This document shows, in pieces, positions 6,468 to 6,954 of a DNA stretch of 6,954 nt. The notes below the pieces were generated by a model that saw only the letters and a list, made by a program, of their open reading frames with translations, was not told where the DNA came from and ran no database searches. Made by a program: the position numbers and the translations under genes. Source of the stretch: Acetofilamentum sp. (lineage in GTDB: Bacteria; Bacteroidota; Bacteroidia; Bacteroidales; JAFGUD01); NCBI GenBank assembly GCA_020722645.1, contig DYKL01000185.1, forward strand, positions 117 to 7,070. Direction: 5' to 3'. Position 1 is the stretch's first letter. Every line of letters begins with the position of its first letter.

Positions 6468-6485
6468 ATTTTATAGCTAATATTT

Positions 6486-6860
6486 ATGATACCTCTGATA
6501 ATTAACGAAACACCTGAAACTCCAAAAGTTTATTTTGACAAAGACAAAAATATTTTTGAAATTTCCGGATTAGCTATTCCCGAAAATGCCATAGATTATT
6601 GCAAACCAATAATTAATTGGATAGAAAAATATTCATCTGATCCAAATCCAATTTCTTATTTTCATTTTAAACTTGAATATTTTAACACTGCTTTCTCAAC
6701 TCAAATAATAAACATCTTAATGTTGCTTGAAAAACTTAATGCAAAAAAAACCGTAGAAATTTACTGGCATTACAAGGATATTGACGAAGATATGTTTGAC
6801 TTAGGCAAAAAATATGACGATATTATAAGCGTTAAATTTCACTTTATTCCTTACGCCTGA
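6486..6860 (+). CDS. siaC: SiaC-family regulatory phosphoprotein (DUF1987), copy 2
   Basis: A 124-residue paralogue of the preceding SiaC. By hand, 74 of 124 positions match without gaps (about 60%). TPKVYFDKD (12-20), LEYFNTAF (63-70) and WHYKDIDEDMFDLG (94-107) are retained, including the presumed phospho-acceptor Thr68. Just after it, Ser70 becomes Phe and Lys72 becomes Thr. That could alter recognition by the kinase, phosphatase or output partner. The gene lies 78 bp after copy 1, beyond a terminator, and no good TAnnTTTG box is seen directly before it. It may depend on read-through or on a promoter I cannot recognise. There is no Shine-Dalgarno sequence before ATG 6486. This probably arose by tandem duplication followed by divergence. 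Confidence 0.88.
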   Translation: MIPLIINETPETPKVYFDKDKNIFEISGLAIPENAIDYCKPIINWIEKYSSDPNPISYFHFKLEYFNTAFSTQIINILMLLEKLNAKKTVEIYWHYKDIDEDMFDLGKKYDDIISVKFHFIPYA

Positions 6861-6876
6861 TTTTTGAAAAGAAATA

Positions 6877-6884
6877 TAACTTTG
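6877..6884 (+). promoter_or_regulatory. Possible -7 box for a gene beyond the right edge
   Basis: TAACTTTG matches TAnnTTTG, 16 bases after the siaC copy 2 stop. No -33 TTTG sits at a proper distance, and no ATG occurs between here and the window end. If real, it would drive a gene starting after 6954. This is weak evidence. Confidence 0.2.
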
Positions 6885-6954
6885 AACTTTATTTTTTAAA
6901 TATAACCTTAAATCCGTAAGTCTATACTTATATATCTGAAATTCAGCCAGGTGA

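Noticed and set aside
6809..6953. Minus-strand open frame entering from the right edge and overlapping siaC copy 2
   Set aside because: It lies antisense to a well-conserved gene for part of its length, has no recognisable motif, and looks like a chance open frame.

Overview
The window is very AT-rich and most likely chromosomal DNA from a member of the Bacteroidota. Support comes from several points: recurrent TAnnTTTG promoter boxes, the absence of Shine-Dalgarno sequences at every start, a TonB-dependent outer-membrane receptor, a QGATA-type YjbQ protein, and SiaB/SiaC-family proteins of the kind I recognise from Bacteroidota. The species cannot be named from sequence alone.

Layout. Positions 1-381 are non-coding: a 16-bp tandem array cut by the left edge, which decays into an 8-bp array, then two short REP-like remnants, scattered repeat copies and a candidate promoter. 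Positions 382-2247 (+) encode a membrane-anchored nucleotide-sugar 4,6-dehydratase (FlaA1/WbpM/PglF/CapD type), probably for surface polysaccharide or glycoprotein glycans. It converges, with one base between the stop codons, on a TonB-dependent receptor gene on the minus strand (2249-4333). A 62-bp divergent region separates the receptor from a yjbQ-family gene (4396-4800, +).

Positions 4878-6860 (+) form a probable phospho-switch module. It contains a SiaB-family kinase-like protein made of two fused GHKL-type domains, then a SiaC (DUF1987) protein 6 bp downstream, then a hairpin plus T-tract terminator, then a second SiaC paralogue. The two SiaC proteins are about 60% identical, and both keep a Thr at position 68, the phosphorylated residue of Pseudomonas aeruginosa SiaC. 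No SiaA-type phosphatase or SiaD-type diguanylate cyclase is present; either could lie outside the window.

The most interesting feature is this duplicated switch: two SiaB domains in one polypeptide with complementary departures from the expected nucleotide-binding motifs, paired with two SiaC proteins that differ right beside the phosphosite. A T15 tract near the predicted transcription start of the module and a terminator inside it suggest that expression of its parts can be varied.
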